From DSOI01 sp041394885 (lineage in GTDB: Bacteria; Acidobacteriota; Terriglobia; Bryobacterales; Bryobacteraceae), in contig JAWKHI010000011.1 of NCBI GenBank assembly GCA_041394885.1, positions 1-64,000 of the forward strand: DNA of 64,000 bases, read 5' to 3'. Positions within the stretch are counted from its first letter, which is position 1. Each line of letters opens with the position of its first letter. The translations under genes were made by a program, and so were the position numbers. Below are positions 55,401 through 64,000 of this stretch, piece by piece. Below the pieces are notes generated by a model, which saw only the letters and a program-made list of their open reading frames with translations, had not been told where the DNA came from and did not search any database.

Positions 55401-56477
55401 TCAGAACTTCAAGAAATAGCGTCTCCCGTGCAGCCACCACGCAAACACGAACGACAACGCCACGTGCAACAGGGAGTAGGCGAGCGATGCATTCGCCGCG
55501 CCCAGCGGCGGCAACAAGGCCCCGTAGATCCACTGACGCACCGTCACCGGACCCACGTGCGCAATCGACGCCATCATGCTCACCAGTTCGTGGAAGATGT
55601 ACACCGCCATCGCGTTCATCCCGAAAATCACCAGTGGACGCGTCCACACCCCGCGATTCCGCCACACGTCCACCGCCTGGTAGCACGCTCCGAACACCAG
55701 CAGCGCCAGCCCTCCGCACAACAGCACATACGTCGGCGTCCACAGGTTCTTGTTGATCGGCTGCCACGGGTTCAGCCCATACGCCGCCGCCACCAGCGCC
55801 GCCCCGGCCGCGAGCATCGCCGCCGTCTTCGTCTTTCCCTCCCGCCGTGACCGCAGCCAATCGCCCGTCAGCACACCCAGCAAACACGTCGACACCGCCG
55901 GCAGCGTGCTCAGCGGACCCTCGGGATCCCGCGTCGGCGTGTACAGATGCCCAGGAAACAGCTTCCGGTCCATCTGGTCCGACAGGTTCGTGTTCTTCTC
56001 ATACCCGCCCGGATGCATCAGCGCCGTGAAGACCACCAGGAACAATACCGTCCATGCGGCGCGCGCCCAAGCCGTCGACGTATACAGATAAATCACCAGC
56101 GCGATCAGGTAGCACACCGCGATTCGCTGCAGCACGCCCGGTATCCGCAGCGACGCCAAATCGTAGCCCGGAAATCCGTTCAACACCAACCCTACGAAGA
56201 AAATCGATGCCGCGCGCCGTGCGGCATGGCCGATCAACTTTCCCCGGTCCGCGCCCTGTTCCTTGCGCCGCGCCGTCGACAGCGTCAGCGCCACGCCCAC
56301 AATCCACAAAAAGAACGGAAATACCAGATCCGTGAACGTCCATCCGTTCCACGCCGCGTGCCGCAACTCCCGCCACGCCCCCGGACCAACCTGGTTGTTC
56401 ACCATCACCATCGAGGCGATCGTCAATCCTCGGAACACATCGAGCGAAACCAGACGTTGGGAAGCGGCGGCGGACAT
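55401..56477 (-). CDS. HGSNAT-like membrane acyltransferase (DUF5009 type), second copy
   Basis: 358 residues from the ATG at 56477. The family start QRLVSLDVFRGLTIASMVMV and about ten helices; NGWTFTDLVFPFFLWIVGVA and RIPGVLQRIAVCYLIALVIY are typical. Distant paralogue of 35460-36578. Adjacent to an exported sugar isomerase, as the other copy is adjacent to a sulfatase. Confidence 0.82.
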   Translation of the reverse strand: MSAAASQRLVSLDVFRGLTIASMVMVNNQVGPGAWRELRHAAWNGWTFTDLVFPFFLWIVGVALTLSTARRKEQGADRGKLIGHAARRAASIFFVGLVLNGFPGYDLASLRIPGVLQRIAVCYLIALVIYLYTSTAWARAAWTVLFLVVFTALMHPGGYEKNTNLSDQMDRKLFPGHLYTPTRDPEGPLSTLPAVSTCLLGVLTGDWLRSRREGKTKTAAMLAAGAALVAAAYGLNPWQPINKNLWTPTYVLLCGGLALLVFGACYQAVDVWRNRGVWTRPLVIFGMNAMAVYIFHELVSMMASIAHVGPVTVRQWIYGALLPPLGAANASLAYSLLHVALSFVFAWWLHGRRYFLKF

Positions 56478-56595
56478 CTCATTGAGTGTACACGCGCCCT
56501 TCGGCAACAATAACTAGCCGGCACAGGGCGGGGCGCCCTCGATGCATGTAAGAATTCGCCGCCCCAGCTCCGTTGTGCCGGCGTAGACTTACTAG

Positions 56596-57963
56596 GTGAC
56601 CTTCCGCGGACGCATGCGCGCCGAAGTCCGCCCGCTTCTTCGTCTCGCCATCCCGCTCGTTCTCGGCGAACTCGGCTGGATGACCATGGGCGTGGTCGAC
56701 ACCATGATGGTCGGCCGCGTCAGCGCGGAGGCCATGGGCGGGGTCAGTCTCGGCAGCATGCTCTTCTATGCCACCGCCGTGTTCGGGCTTGGCCTCCTTC
56801 TCGGGCTGGACCCTCTCGTCGCCCAGGCCTTCGGCGCCGGACGCGAGGAGCGCTGCCATCGCTGGCTTCTCGCCGGGCTCCTGCTCTCCATCCCCCTCAC
56901 CGTGCTTCTCATGGCCGTCGTCCTGGGCCTCGAACCCCTCCTGGGCTCCCTGGGCGCGCACCCCGCCGTCCGCGCCGAAGCCGGACCCTATCTCCGCGCC
57001 ATCGCCTGGAGCACCGGCCCGCTGCTCTTCTATACCGCCCTCCGCCGCTATCTCCAGGGCATGAATCTCGTCCGCCCCGTCATGTTCTCGCTTCTGTCGG
57101 CGAACCTCATCAACGCTCTCGCCAACTGGATCTTCGTCTTCGGCCACTTCGGTTTCCCCGCCATGGGCGCGCAAGGCGCCGGATGGGCCACCTGCGTCTC
57201 CCGCGTCTACATGGCCGCCGTCGTCGCTCTCGCCGCCATCTTCGCTCACGGGCCCGCCTTGCGCCGGTCCTGGTTCGACAATCCGCTTCCGCCCTGGGCG
57301 GACCATCGCCAACTCCTCGCCCTTGGCTTCCCCGCCGCCATCCAAATGGTCGTCGAAGTGGGCGTCTTCGCTCTCACCACCGTCTTCATTGCCCGCCTGG
57401 ACCCCGCCTCGCTTGCCGCTCACCAGGTGGCTCTCAGCGCCGCCAGCTATTCCTACATGGTGCCGCTCGGCCTCGGTTCCGCTGCCGCCGTCCGCGTCGG
57501 GCAAGCCATAGGGCGCGGTGACCCGCAAGCCGCCGCCACGGCCGGATGGGCCGCCATCCTGCTCGGTGTCGCTTTCATGGGCTTCGCCGGCGTCTTCTTC
57601 ATCGCCGCTCCCGGATGGATCGGACGCCTGTTCACCACGGATCGTTCGGTCATCGCCGCCGCTGGCGCCCTGCTGATGCTCGCCGCCATCTGGCAGCTAT
57701 TCGACGGCGCTCAGGGAGTGGCCACGGGCGCCCTGCGCGGAGCCGGAGAAACCCGCATCGCGGCCATCACGCATCTGTTCGGGTATTGGGCCGTCGGCCT
57801 CCCTATCGGCTACTGGCTCTGTTTCCCCAAAGGCTGGGGCGCGCCCGGCATTTGGACCGGCATGTGCGTAGCGCTCACCTTCATCGGCATCGTGCTCCTC
57901 TATGCCTGGAGCCGACTGGCCCGGCAGGACGTTCCCGCCGCGGCGTCACCCCGCCAGATCTAA
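56596..57963 (+). CDS. MATE-family efflux transporter
   Basis: 455 residues, GTG start. Twelve helices in two repeats: LVLGELGWMTMGVVDTMMVG (first helix, NorM-like), LLGLDPLVAQAFGAG, LVRPVMFSLLSANLINALAN, then PAAIQMVVEVGVFALTTVFI and GALRGAGETRIAAITHLF. Exports cationic compounds in exchange for Na+ or H+. Its 3' end overlaps the DUF1552 gene by 18 bases. Confidence 0.92.
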   Translation: MTFRGRMRAEVRPLLRLAIPLVLGELGWMTMGVVDTMMVGRVSAEAMGGVSLGSMLFYATAVFGLGLLLGLDPLVAQAFGAGREERCHRWLLAGLLLSIPLTVLLMAVVLGLEPLLGSLGAHPAVRAEAGPYLRAIAWSTGPLLFYTALRRYLQGMNLVRPVMFSLLSANLINALANWIFVFGHFGFPAMGAQGAGWATCVSRVYMAAVVALAAIFAHGPALRRSWFDNPLPPWADHRQLLALGFPAAIQMVVEVGVFALTTVFIARLDPASLAAHQVALSAASYSYMVPLGLGSAAAVRVGQAIGRGDPQAAATAGWAAILLGVAFMGFAGVFFIAAPGWIGRLFTTDRSVIAAAGALLMLAAIWQLFDGAQGVATGALRGAGETRIAAITHLFGYWAVGLPIGYWLCFPKGWGAPGIWTGMCVALTFIGIVLLYAWSRLARQDVPAAASPRQI

Positions 57964-59274
57964 CCGCCCCGTGCTATCCCCGAAGCTCGCCGTCTCCACC
58001 CCCACCCGATTCATCATCTCCACGAACAGATTGGCAACCGGAGTCTCCGCGGCCGCCGCCACGTGACGCCCCCCGCGCACCCCGCCCGCATGACCGGCCA
58101 CCAACAACGGCAGATTGTGGTTCGAGTGCCCATTGCCGTCGCTCAACGCGCCCCCGTACAAAATCAACGAATGATCGAGCAGCGTCCCTTCGCCATCCTC
58201 GGTGGACTCCAGCCGCTCCACGAAATGGCTGAATAACTCCACGTGCAGCGTGTTGATGAGCGTCACTTTTTCGATGAAATCCGGATGGTTCCGGTGGTGC
58301 GTCAGCGGATGGTGCGGATCCGGCACCCCGATCTCCGGATAGGTCCGCACGCTCCCCTCGCGCCCGATCATCATCGTCGATACCCGCGAAATATCCGATT
58401 GCCAAGCGATTGCCTGCAGATCGAACATCAACTTCACATAATCCCGGAATTCGAACGGAATCCCGGACGGTTTTTCGCCCGTCGGCACATCGCGGCTCGT
58501 TTCCGGCTTCGCGATGCGGGCTTCCACCTCGCGAATCGCCGTCAGGTACTCGTCGAGCTTCCGCTTGTCGGTGGCGCCGAGGGTCCCGCTCAGAGAGCGC
58601 GTGCTCTCTCTCGTCATGTCGAGGATGCTCTTCTTGTACAGCATCCGCCGCGCCCGGGTTTCGGCGTCCAGACTCGGATCCATCGTCCCGAACAACCGCT
58701 CGAACACCGAGCGCGGATTCACTTCCACCGCCAGCGGCGTCTCTGGATTCTTCCACGACAACGTGTTCGTGTACGCGCAACTGGAGCCTGTGTCGCAATT
58801 GCCCACCATCCGCGAATCCTCACAGCCCAGTTGCAGCGAACCGACCGGCGATTCCGCCGCGTAGTGCTGCGCCACGATCTGGTCGAACGTCGTTCCCGCG
58901 CGCACGTCCGCCCCCGCCGTGTATTTCGGTTGCGACGCCGAAAGGAAACTGCCCGACGCCCGCGCATGCCCGCCGCCTTTGCTCTTTTGCGCCGCGAGGT
59001 TCGATAACCCCGACGTCACCACGATGTGCTCCCGGAACCGCTCGAGCGGCTTCATGATCCGTGTGAACTCGAAATCGGCTCCCGTCGCCGCCGGCAGCCA
59101 GTCTTTCATCACCACGCCGTTCGGAACGTAAACCACCGCGATCCGCCCCACCGCCTTCGGAGCGCTTCCCGCAAGCGCCGGCCGCATCGCGTCGAGCAGC
59201 GGCAGCGCCACCGCCGCGCCTGCTCCGCGAAGCATCGTGCGTCTGGAAATGTGCCTTCGGGTAACGATGTTCAT
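57946..59274 (-). CDS. DUF1552 Tat-exported protein
   Basis: 442 residues. Tat signal RRHISRRTMLRGAGAAVALP. DUF1552 motifs: RIAVVYVPNGVVMKDWLP, VTSGLSNLAAQ, LQLGCEDSRMVGNCDTGSSC, LSWKNPETPLAVEVNPRSVF, TLLDHSLILYGGALSDGNGH. Function unknown. Paired in many genomes with a DUF1592 cytochrome, as here (3-base gap). Confidence 0.92.
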   Translation of the reverse strand: MNIVTRRHISRRTMLRGAGAAVALPLLDAMRPALAGSAPKAVGRIAVVYVPNGVVMKDWLPAATGADFEFTRIMKPLERFREHIVVTSGLSNLAAQKSKGGGHARASGSFLSASQPKYTAGADVRAGTTFDQIVAQHYAAESPVGSLQLGCEDSRMVGNCDTGSSCAYTNTLSWKNPETPLAVEVNPRSVFERLFGTMDPSLDAETRARRMLYKKSILDMTRESTRSLSGTLGATDKRKLDEYLTAIREVEARIAKPETSRDVPTGEKPSGIPFEFRDYVKLMFDLQAIAWQSDISRVSTMMIGREGSVRTYPEIGVPDPHHPLTHHRNHPDFIEKVTLINTLHVELFSHFVERLESTEDGEGTLLDHSLILYGGALSDGNGHSNHNLPLLVAGHAGGVRGGRHVAAAAETPVANLFVEMMNRVGVETASFGDSTGRLDLAG

Positions 59275-59277
59275 TGC

Positions 59278-61701
59278 TTACTCTCCTCCCGTCTGGGATA
59301 CCGCGGCCGTTGTCGCCGCCCGCCTCTGTTGAAACGGCAAGCTGGTCACGATGCCCGACACCAGCGCCGAAAATCGATAGTCCCGCGCCGCCAGCCCTGC
59401 CGCGATGCGCGCCACCACCGGACGGTCGTACCGCTCCAGTCCGCGGCCCAGCGCATACGTCAGCATCTTCGCCGTCAGCCCGCGCACGAACGCGTCTTTG
59501 TCCTCGAGCAGACGCGCCTTCAATTCGCCCGGCCCCGAGAACGTCCGCCCGCCCGGCAGCACGCCCGAGGCATCCACGGCGAACGCGCCGTCCATGGTGC
59601 GCCACGCGCCCACCGCATCCAAATTTTCCAGCCCGAAGCCCAGCGGATCCATCAACGAATGGCACGACGCGCAAGCCGGATTCGCCCGGTGCGCCTCCAT
59701 TTGCTTGCGTAGCGACGCCGATTGGCCCACTTGCGCTTCATCGAGCAGCGGCACCGCCGGCGGAGGCGGTGGGGGTGGCGCGTCCAGGAGATTCTCCAGG
59801 ATCCACTTGCCGCGCAGCACCGGCGACGTACGCGTCGAATACGACGAAATCGTCAGAGTGCTGGCCTGCGCGAGTATGCCCCCGCCGCGCTCGGTCCCGC
59901 TCATATCCACTCGCCGGAATTCCGGACCGGTAATGCCCTCGATTCCGTAAAACCGCGCCAAACGCTCGTTCAGATACGTGTGCTTGGCGTCGAGAATCTC
60001 GAGCACGCTCGCGTCGCTCCGGATCAGGTTCTCCAGAAACAACTCTGTCTCCCGCCGCATCGAATACCGCAGGTTGTCCTCGAACTCGGGAAACTTGCCC
60101 ACGTCCGGCCGCACCACGTCGATGTTTTTGAACTGCAGCCATTGCCCGGCGAAGTTGTCCACCAGCGCGCGCGATTTCTCGTCCCGCAGCATTCGCCGCA
60201 CCTGCGCCGCCAGCACCGCCGGCCGCCGCAATTCGCCCCGCCCGGCCGCCGCCAGCAGACTTTCGTCCGGCATCGTGCTCCAAAGGAAATACGATAGGCG
60301 CGACGCCAACTCATAGTCGCTCACCGGCGCCGCCGCGCCCGGACGGTCCCGCTCCACCCGGAACAAAAAGTGCGGCGAGACCAGGACGCCCTGCAGCGCC
60401 GTCGCGATACCCTCGCGGAAATTGTCGCCTTCGCGCCGCGCCAACGTGTACAGCGCCATCAAGGGCGTCACCTCCGGCGCCGTTACGGGCCGCCGGAACG
60501 CCCGCCGCGCGAAACTCGTCACGATTTGCTTCGCGCACCCATCGGTTTGCTGCTTGCACACGAACACCGCACTCACGCTCGCCGCCGATGGCCCCTCTAC
60601 CTGCGTAAACGGACCACCCACGTCAATCGACTCGTACCGGTTGTCGATGCGCGTCTCCAGCCGGTCCGTCTTGATCTTCGTTCCCAGCCGCCGAAGCGTC
60701 TCGATGTCTTTCTCGGTCAGCTTGCCGCGCGTCGAGATCAGTGCCACCGCCGGCCGCGTCGAAGGGTCCGGACCCTGATAGCTCGGTGGCAGCCCATGAT
60801 AGTTCTTCAAGTAGGACGCCGAAAGCAGGTGATCGCCCGCCGTCACCCGCGTCCGCACTTCTACGATCTGCCCTTCGAGATCGGTCGCGTCCACCTCCCA
60901 GTCCTTCACCAACCGGCCGTCGATGAACAACGCCGGATGCGCCGGTTCAGACTGGTTCGGCCGATGCCCGTTCAGCACGATCCGGAAGCTGTACTCGCCC
61001 TCCACCGGAAAACGGTGCATCACGTGCGCCGCATGCCGCGTGCTCAGCCCGCTGAAATCGTAGTGGAACAGATCTTTCGGAATGGTCGGCTTCTGCACCG
61101 TGTCATTGATCCGCACCGGCAGCGGGTAGTGGATCATCGCCGGCGCCAGCTTTTCGGGACCGTAGATCGCTGTCCGCACGGCCCGCTCGGCCGCATACAG
61201 ATACTTCTCGAGCAGCGCCGGCGGCAGCGTCAGCGCGTCGCCGATGTTATCGAACCCGAATGCGCTTTCATCGTTCGGAAAATCGTCCGCCGGCCGAATG
61301 TCCACGCCCAACAGATCCCGGATCGTATTGTTGTATTCGGCTCGATTCAACCGGCGCGCCGTCACACGGCCCGGATCCGGCTTCACCGCCCGGTCCTGAC
61401 GCTCGAACTCGGCCGCCAGAAATCGCGTAACCGCCGTCACAGTCTCCGCCGCCGGCTGCGGGCTGCCGGGCGGCGGCATCTGCCCCGTCTTCATCTTCGA
61501 CGCCGCACGTTCCCAGATCTCGCGCTGCTCATCGAACGATTGCCGCGTCGTCAAACCCGCCAGATCGATATCGCCGGACTTCACCTTTGCGTTGTGGCAC
61601 CCGGCGCAGTTGTTCTTCACGAAGCCGAACACCGCCGCCGTCTCCATCGGCGCCGCTGCGCTAACCCCCGTCAGGCATGCGATGGCGAAGACGGATTTCA
61701 C
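59278..61701 (-). CDS. DUF1592/DUF1587/DUF1588/DUF1585 multi-domain cytochrome c
   Basis: 807 residues from the GTG at 61701 (4-base GTGA overlap with the DUF1501 gene). Signal peptide, then a planctomycete-type cytochrome c segment with CAGCH, then DUF1587 (RLNRAEYNNTIRDLLGVDIR), DUF1595/1592 (ASRLSYFLWSTMPDESLLAA, QWLQFKNIDVVRP), DUF1588 (GGGILAQASTLTISSYSTRT) and DUF1585 (MLTYALGRGLERYDRP). No activity is established. It is the full-length architecture. Confidence 0.93.
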   Translation of the reverse strand: MKSVFAIACLTGVSAAAPMETAAVFGFVKNNCAGCHNAKVKSGDIDLAGLTTRQSFDEQREIWERAASKMKTGQMPPPGSPQPAAETVTAVTRFLAAEFERQDRAVKPDPGRVTARRLNRAEYNNTIRDLLGVDIRPADDFPNDESAFGFDNIGDALTLPPALLEKYLYAAERAVRTAIYGPEKLAPAMIHYPLPVRINDTVQKPTIPKDLFHYDFSGLSTRHAAHVMHRFPVEGEYSFRIVLNGHRPNQSEPAHPALFIDGRLVKDWEVDATDLEGQIVEVRTRVTAGDHLLSASYLKNYHGLPPSYQGPDPSTRPAVALISTRGKLTEKDIETLRRLGTKIKTDRLETRIDNRYESIDVGGPFTQVEGPSAASVSAVFVCKQQTDGCAKQIVTSFARRAFRRPVTAPEVTPLMALYTLARREGDNFREGIATALQGVLVSPHFLFRVERDRPGAAAPVSDYELASRLSYFLWSTMPDESLLAAAGRGELRRPAVLAAQVRRMLRDEKSRALVDNFAGQWLQFKNIDVVRPDVGKFPEFEDNLRYSMRRETELFLENLIRSDASVLEILDAKHTYLNERLARFYGIEGITGPEFRRVDMSGTERGGGILAQASTLTISSYSTRTSPVLRGKWILENLLDAPPPPPPPAVPLLDEAQVGQSASLRKQMEAHRANPACASCHSLMDPLGFGLENLDAVGAWRTMDGAFAVDASGVLPGGRTFSGPGELKARLLEDKDAFVRGLTAKMLTYALGRGLERYDRPVVARIAAGLAARDYRFSALVSGIVTSLPFQQRRAATTAAVSQTGGE

Positions 61702-63041
61702 ACCAGTTCCCGCACCGGCTCGCCCGTCGAATCGGCGAACGAATTGGCGATCTTGATCGGACGTCCCACCGGCGTCATATATTCCTTCGTCCAATCGATC
61801 CCCATCGCCTTGTAGACGGTGGCGAACAAGTCTCCGATCGACGTCTTCCGCTCCACCACGTTCGCCGCGCGTTCGTCGCTTGCGCCCACGGCCAGCCCCG
61901 TTCGTAATCCACCGCCACCCAACGCCAGTGACCAGCACTGTGGCCAATGATCGCGCCCGAGCGCCGGGTTGATCACAGGCGTGCGCCCGAACTCGCCCAT
62001 CGCGATCACGATCGTTTCCTCGTACAGCCCGCGCTCCACCAGATCGTCGATCAACGCCGAAAGCCCACGGTCGAGCGGCGGCGTCAGCTTGTCGCGATGA
62101 ATCGAATCGTTCTTGGAATGTGTATCCCACGAATTGCCGTGATAGCCCGCCGCCGTCACGAATCGCGTCCCCGCCTCGATCATGCGCCGCGCCAGCAGCA
62201 GGCTCTGGCCTACCGGATCCCGCCCGTACGCATCCCGCGTCTTGTCGCTCTCCTTGGACAAATCGAATGCGTCCCGCACGCCGGGCGTGAGCAGCATCTC
62301 CCACGCCTTTCGCGTGAACGCGTCCATCCGCGCATGCTCCACGCTCTCCACCCGCGCGCGATATCCGCGATCGATCGCGTCCAGAAACGATCGCCGGTTC
62401 GCCACGGCTTGTTCCGACACCGACTTCGGCAGGCTCAGGTCCGTGACTTCGAATCCCGGCTTCGACGGGTCCGGCACCAGCATCGGGTCATAGTCGGGAC
62501 CCAAAAACGCCGACCGGAAATAATCCTGATACTGCCGCTGCGTGTCCCACCGCGGCACGATCGCATAGGGCGGCATCGCCCCCCGTGCCCCTAGTTCCTT
62601 GCCCACCACCGCGCCCAATCCCGGAAACTGCATCGCAGGATTGTGCAGATGGCCCGTCGCCGCATAATGAACCGCCTGCGGATGATCGTCGCCGAACGAA
62701 CTCATGGACCGGATCACCGCCAGCTTGTCCATTCGCCGCGCGAGCTTCGGCAGTAACTCCGAAACCTGGATTCCCGCCACATTGGTCGCAATCGGACGGA
62801 ACGAACTGTTCGGCTTCGGATCCCAGGTGTCCATCTGGGCCGGTCCGCCCTCGAGCCACAGCAGAATGCAGGACTTCGCTTTTCCGCCACCTGCCCCCTT
62901 CGCCGCCCCCTCCGCCGCCTCCAGACGCAGCGTGTCCGCCAAATTCATCCCCAGAAACCCTAGCGATCCCGCGCGCAGAAAATCGCGCCGCCCCCACTGC
63001 TGCTCGGTCTGCGTCAGGCACCCGACTTTTCGTAGTGACAT
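61698..63041 (-). CDS. DUF1501 Tat-exported protein
   Basis: 447 residues, Tat signal RRDFLRAGSLGFLGMNLADT. DUF1501 is a sulfatase/phosphatase-superfamily fold: CILLWLEGGPAQMDTWDPKP, VIRSMSSFGDDHPQAVHYA, IAMGEFGRTPVINPALGRDH. Catalytic Ser/Cys/Thr equivalent is not obvious. Precedes the DUF1592 cytochrome, overlapping by 4 bases. Confidence 0.93.
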   Translation of the reverse strand: MSLRKVGCLTQTEQQWGRRDFLRAGSLGFLGMNLADTLRLEAAEGAAKGAGGGKAKSCILLWLEGGPAQMDTWDPKPNSSFRPIATNVAGIQVSELLPKLARRMDKLAVIRSMSSFGDDHPQAVHYAATGHLHNPAMQFPGLGAVVGKELGARGAMPPYAIVPRWDTQRQYQDYFRSAFLGPDYDPMLVPDPSKPGFEVTDLSLPKSVSEQAVANRRSFLDAIDRGYRARVESVEHARMDAFTRKAWEMLLTPGVRDAFDLSKESDKTRDAYGRDPVGQSLLLARRMIEAGTRFVTAAGYHGNSWDTHSKNDSIHRDKLTPPLDRGLSALIDDLVERGLYEETIVIAMGEFGRTPVINPALGRDHWPQCWSLALGGGGLRTGLAVGASDERAANVVERKTSIGDLFATVYKAMGIDWTKEYMTPVGRPIKIANSFADSTGEPVRELV

Positions 63042-63069
63042 AGTTCGAACCTCAGTCCCGGCTCTCTGC

Positions 63070-64000
63070 TCAATGATTTTCGGCGAATTCGCGCGAACCG
63101 ATCAGTCCCCATACGAAGTCGCGCAGTCCCTGTTCCCGAGTCGGAGACGCCGCGATCAGTCTCCCGATCTCTTGCCGCTCCCCGGCCGAAGGCATCCGAG
63201 CCAGCGCCGCCAGGTACATTTCTTCCATGATCGCACTATCGCTCGCGCCGCTCTGGTACAGATCGTACGCCCGCGCGCCCTTGCCCCACAAACGCTCGTT
63301 GTAGGTCGATCCCGCCAGCAGATGCAGCGCCTGCGCCAGCTTCGGCGACGTGTCCCGCTCCGGCACCGAAAACCGGTTCGGACGCCCATACGCATCGAAA
63401 AACGCCGTCGCATAAATATCGGCTTCTTTCAATTCCACCGCCCGCGTCCCCAACGGTGTCTTCCCGCCGCGCCACTCGCCCCGGTTCATTCCCACCGCGA
63501 ACCGCTCCCGGACGCCCGTCACGTCGGCTACCGCATCCAGCAGCACTTCGGCGTCGAGCGCCCTCGGCAGCGAGTGCGAGTAGTTCATCCTGTCCGCGGC
63601 GTTGGTCGCATTGGTCGCGCTCGTCAACTGGTACGCCCGCGAGTTGACGATCGTCCGGATAAGCGGCTTGAACCTGTGCCCGCCGCGCCGGAACTCCGCG
63701 GCTAGTTTCTCGAGCAGCGCCGGGTGGCTTGGCGGATTCGTGCTCCGGAAGTCGTCCACCGGATTCACCATCCCGCGTCCGAACAGTAAGCTCCAGATCC
63801 GGTTCGCCGCCGCTTCGGCGAAATACGGATGCGCCGTCATCCACGCCGCCAGTTCCCGCCGTGGAAACTCGTTCTTCTCGAACGCCACCACTTTCCCGTC
63901 GAGCAGCGCTGGCTCCACGGGCTTCTTCGTTCGCGGATGCACCACCCGCAATTCATTCGGGCTCGGAACGTCCGCCGCCACTTCCTTCCCGTTCGGAAAG
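63070..64000 (-). CDS. DUF1549/DUF1553 protein, N-terminus beyond window
   Basis: 310 residues to the right edge. DUF1553 pattern: FEKNEFPRRELAAWMTAHPY, AAANRIWSLLFGRGMVNPVD, DFRSTNPPSHPALLEKLAAE, RSYQLTS-like SRAYQLTSATN and LDAEVLLDAVADVTGV. The upstream part normally carries a planctomycete cytochrome c and DUF1549. First visible gene of the operon, with DUF1501 28 bases downstream. Confidence 0.92.
   Translation of the reverse strand, partial: FPNGKEVAADVPSPNELRVVHPRTKKPVEPALLDGKVVAFEKNEFPRRELAAWMTAHPYFAEAAANRIWSLLFGRGMVNPVDDFRSTNPPSHPALLEKLAAEFRRGGHRFKPLIRTIVNSRAYQLTSATNATNAADRMNYSHSLPRALDAEVLLDAVADVTGVRERFAVGMNRGEWRGGKTPLGTRAVELKEADIYATAFFDAYGRPNRFSVPERDTSPKLAQALHLLAGSTYNERLWGKGARAYDLYQSGASDSAIMEEMYLAALARMPSAGERQEIGRLIAASPTREQGLRDFVWGLIGSREFAENH

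Noticed and set aside
1..64000. Prophage, integrative element or secretion gene cluster
   Set aside because: No integrase, capsid, portal, relaxase or T4SS-like genes; only a MITE and an unknown repeat.

Overview
The window is high-GC chromosomal DNA from an acidobacterium, most likely of the Solibacter/Bryobacter lineage. The lineage call is an inference. It rests on two proteins related to the TIGR03437 'Solibacter C-terminal' family (7915-9606 and 36580-38076), an Oar-type TonB-dependent receptor with an N-terminal carboxypeptidase-like domain, many secreted polysaccharide-related enzymes, and a DUF1501/DUF1552/DUF1553/DUF1592 operon shared mainly by Acidobacteria and Planctomycetes.

Layout. 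1-2738: 3' part of mraZ (the dcw cell-division cluster would continue to the left), a Gfo/Idh oxidoreductase and an FG-GAP/VCBS repeat protein. 2836-9606: a GT-C glycosyltransferase, then an overlapping NtrY/NtrX-like two-component pair and a TIGR03437-like secreted protein. 9680-15845: a CAT-anticodon tRNA, an HNH nuclease, two divergent histidine kinases, a cytochrome c/copper monooxygenase and an acyltransferase resembling N-acyl amino acid or autoinducer synthases. 15850-18767: RlmD-like methyltransferase, DinB-like protein, trpS. 18826-24000: a block where every gene is broken by single-base indels: an MFS transporter, a MazEF-like toxin-antitoxin remnant and a large NB-ARC/TPR (NLR-like) protein. 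24050-26548: a KefB-type antiporter flanked by two direct copies of an unfamiliar ~240-bp repeat containing a conserved stem-loop. 26554-39512: PL10-like lyase, ceramidase-like and CehA-like hydrolases, SMP-30 lactonase, TPR protein, sulfatase, HGSNAT-like acyltransferase, cupin, cyclophilin. 39578-44676: frameshifted TonB-dependent receptor and a three-domain secreted protein with an SGSGN-repeat tail. 44741-50510: folP, GNAT, two MacB-like permeases, a sugar isomerase and a broken ribose-binding protein. 50491-57963: a 5'-truncated GT-C protein, a 193-bp MITE-like element, dodecin, lipase-like hydrolase, second isomerase, second HGSNAT-like protein, MATE transporter. 57946-64000: a four-gene DUF1552/DUF1592/DUF1501/DUF1553 operon entering from the right edge.

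Functional picture. Much of the window is secreted or membrane carbohydrate chemistry (lyase, sulfatase, sugar isomerases, lactonase, oxidoreductase, TonB receptor, HGSNAT-like acetyltransferases), plus signalling and core housekeeping genes. No phage, conjugation, integrase or CRISPR genes were seen. The best candidates for something undescribed are the paired stem-loop repeat around the antiporter, the TA-flanked MITE at 52.2 kb, the NLR-like gene with near-identical TPR units, the tandem-domain SGSGN protein, the combined two-module operon at the right end, and the strong promoter at 9850 with no recognisable gene before the HNH nuclease. The frameshifted blocks keep good coding character and many indels sit in short homopolymers, so sequencing error is as likely as gene decay.
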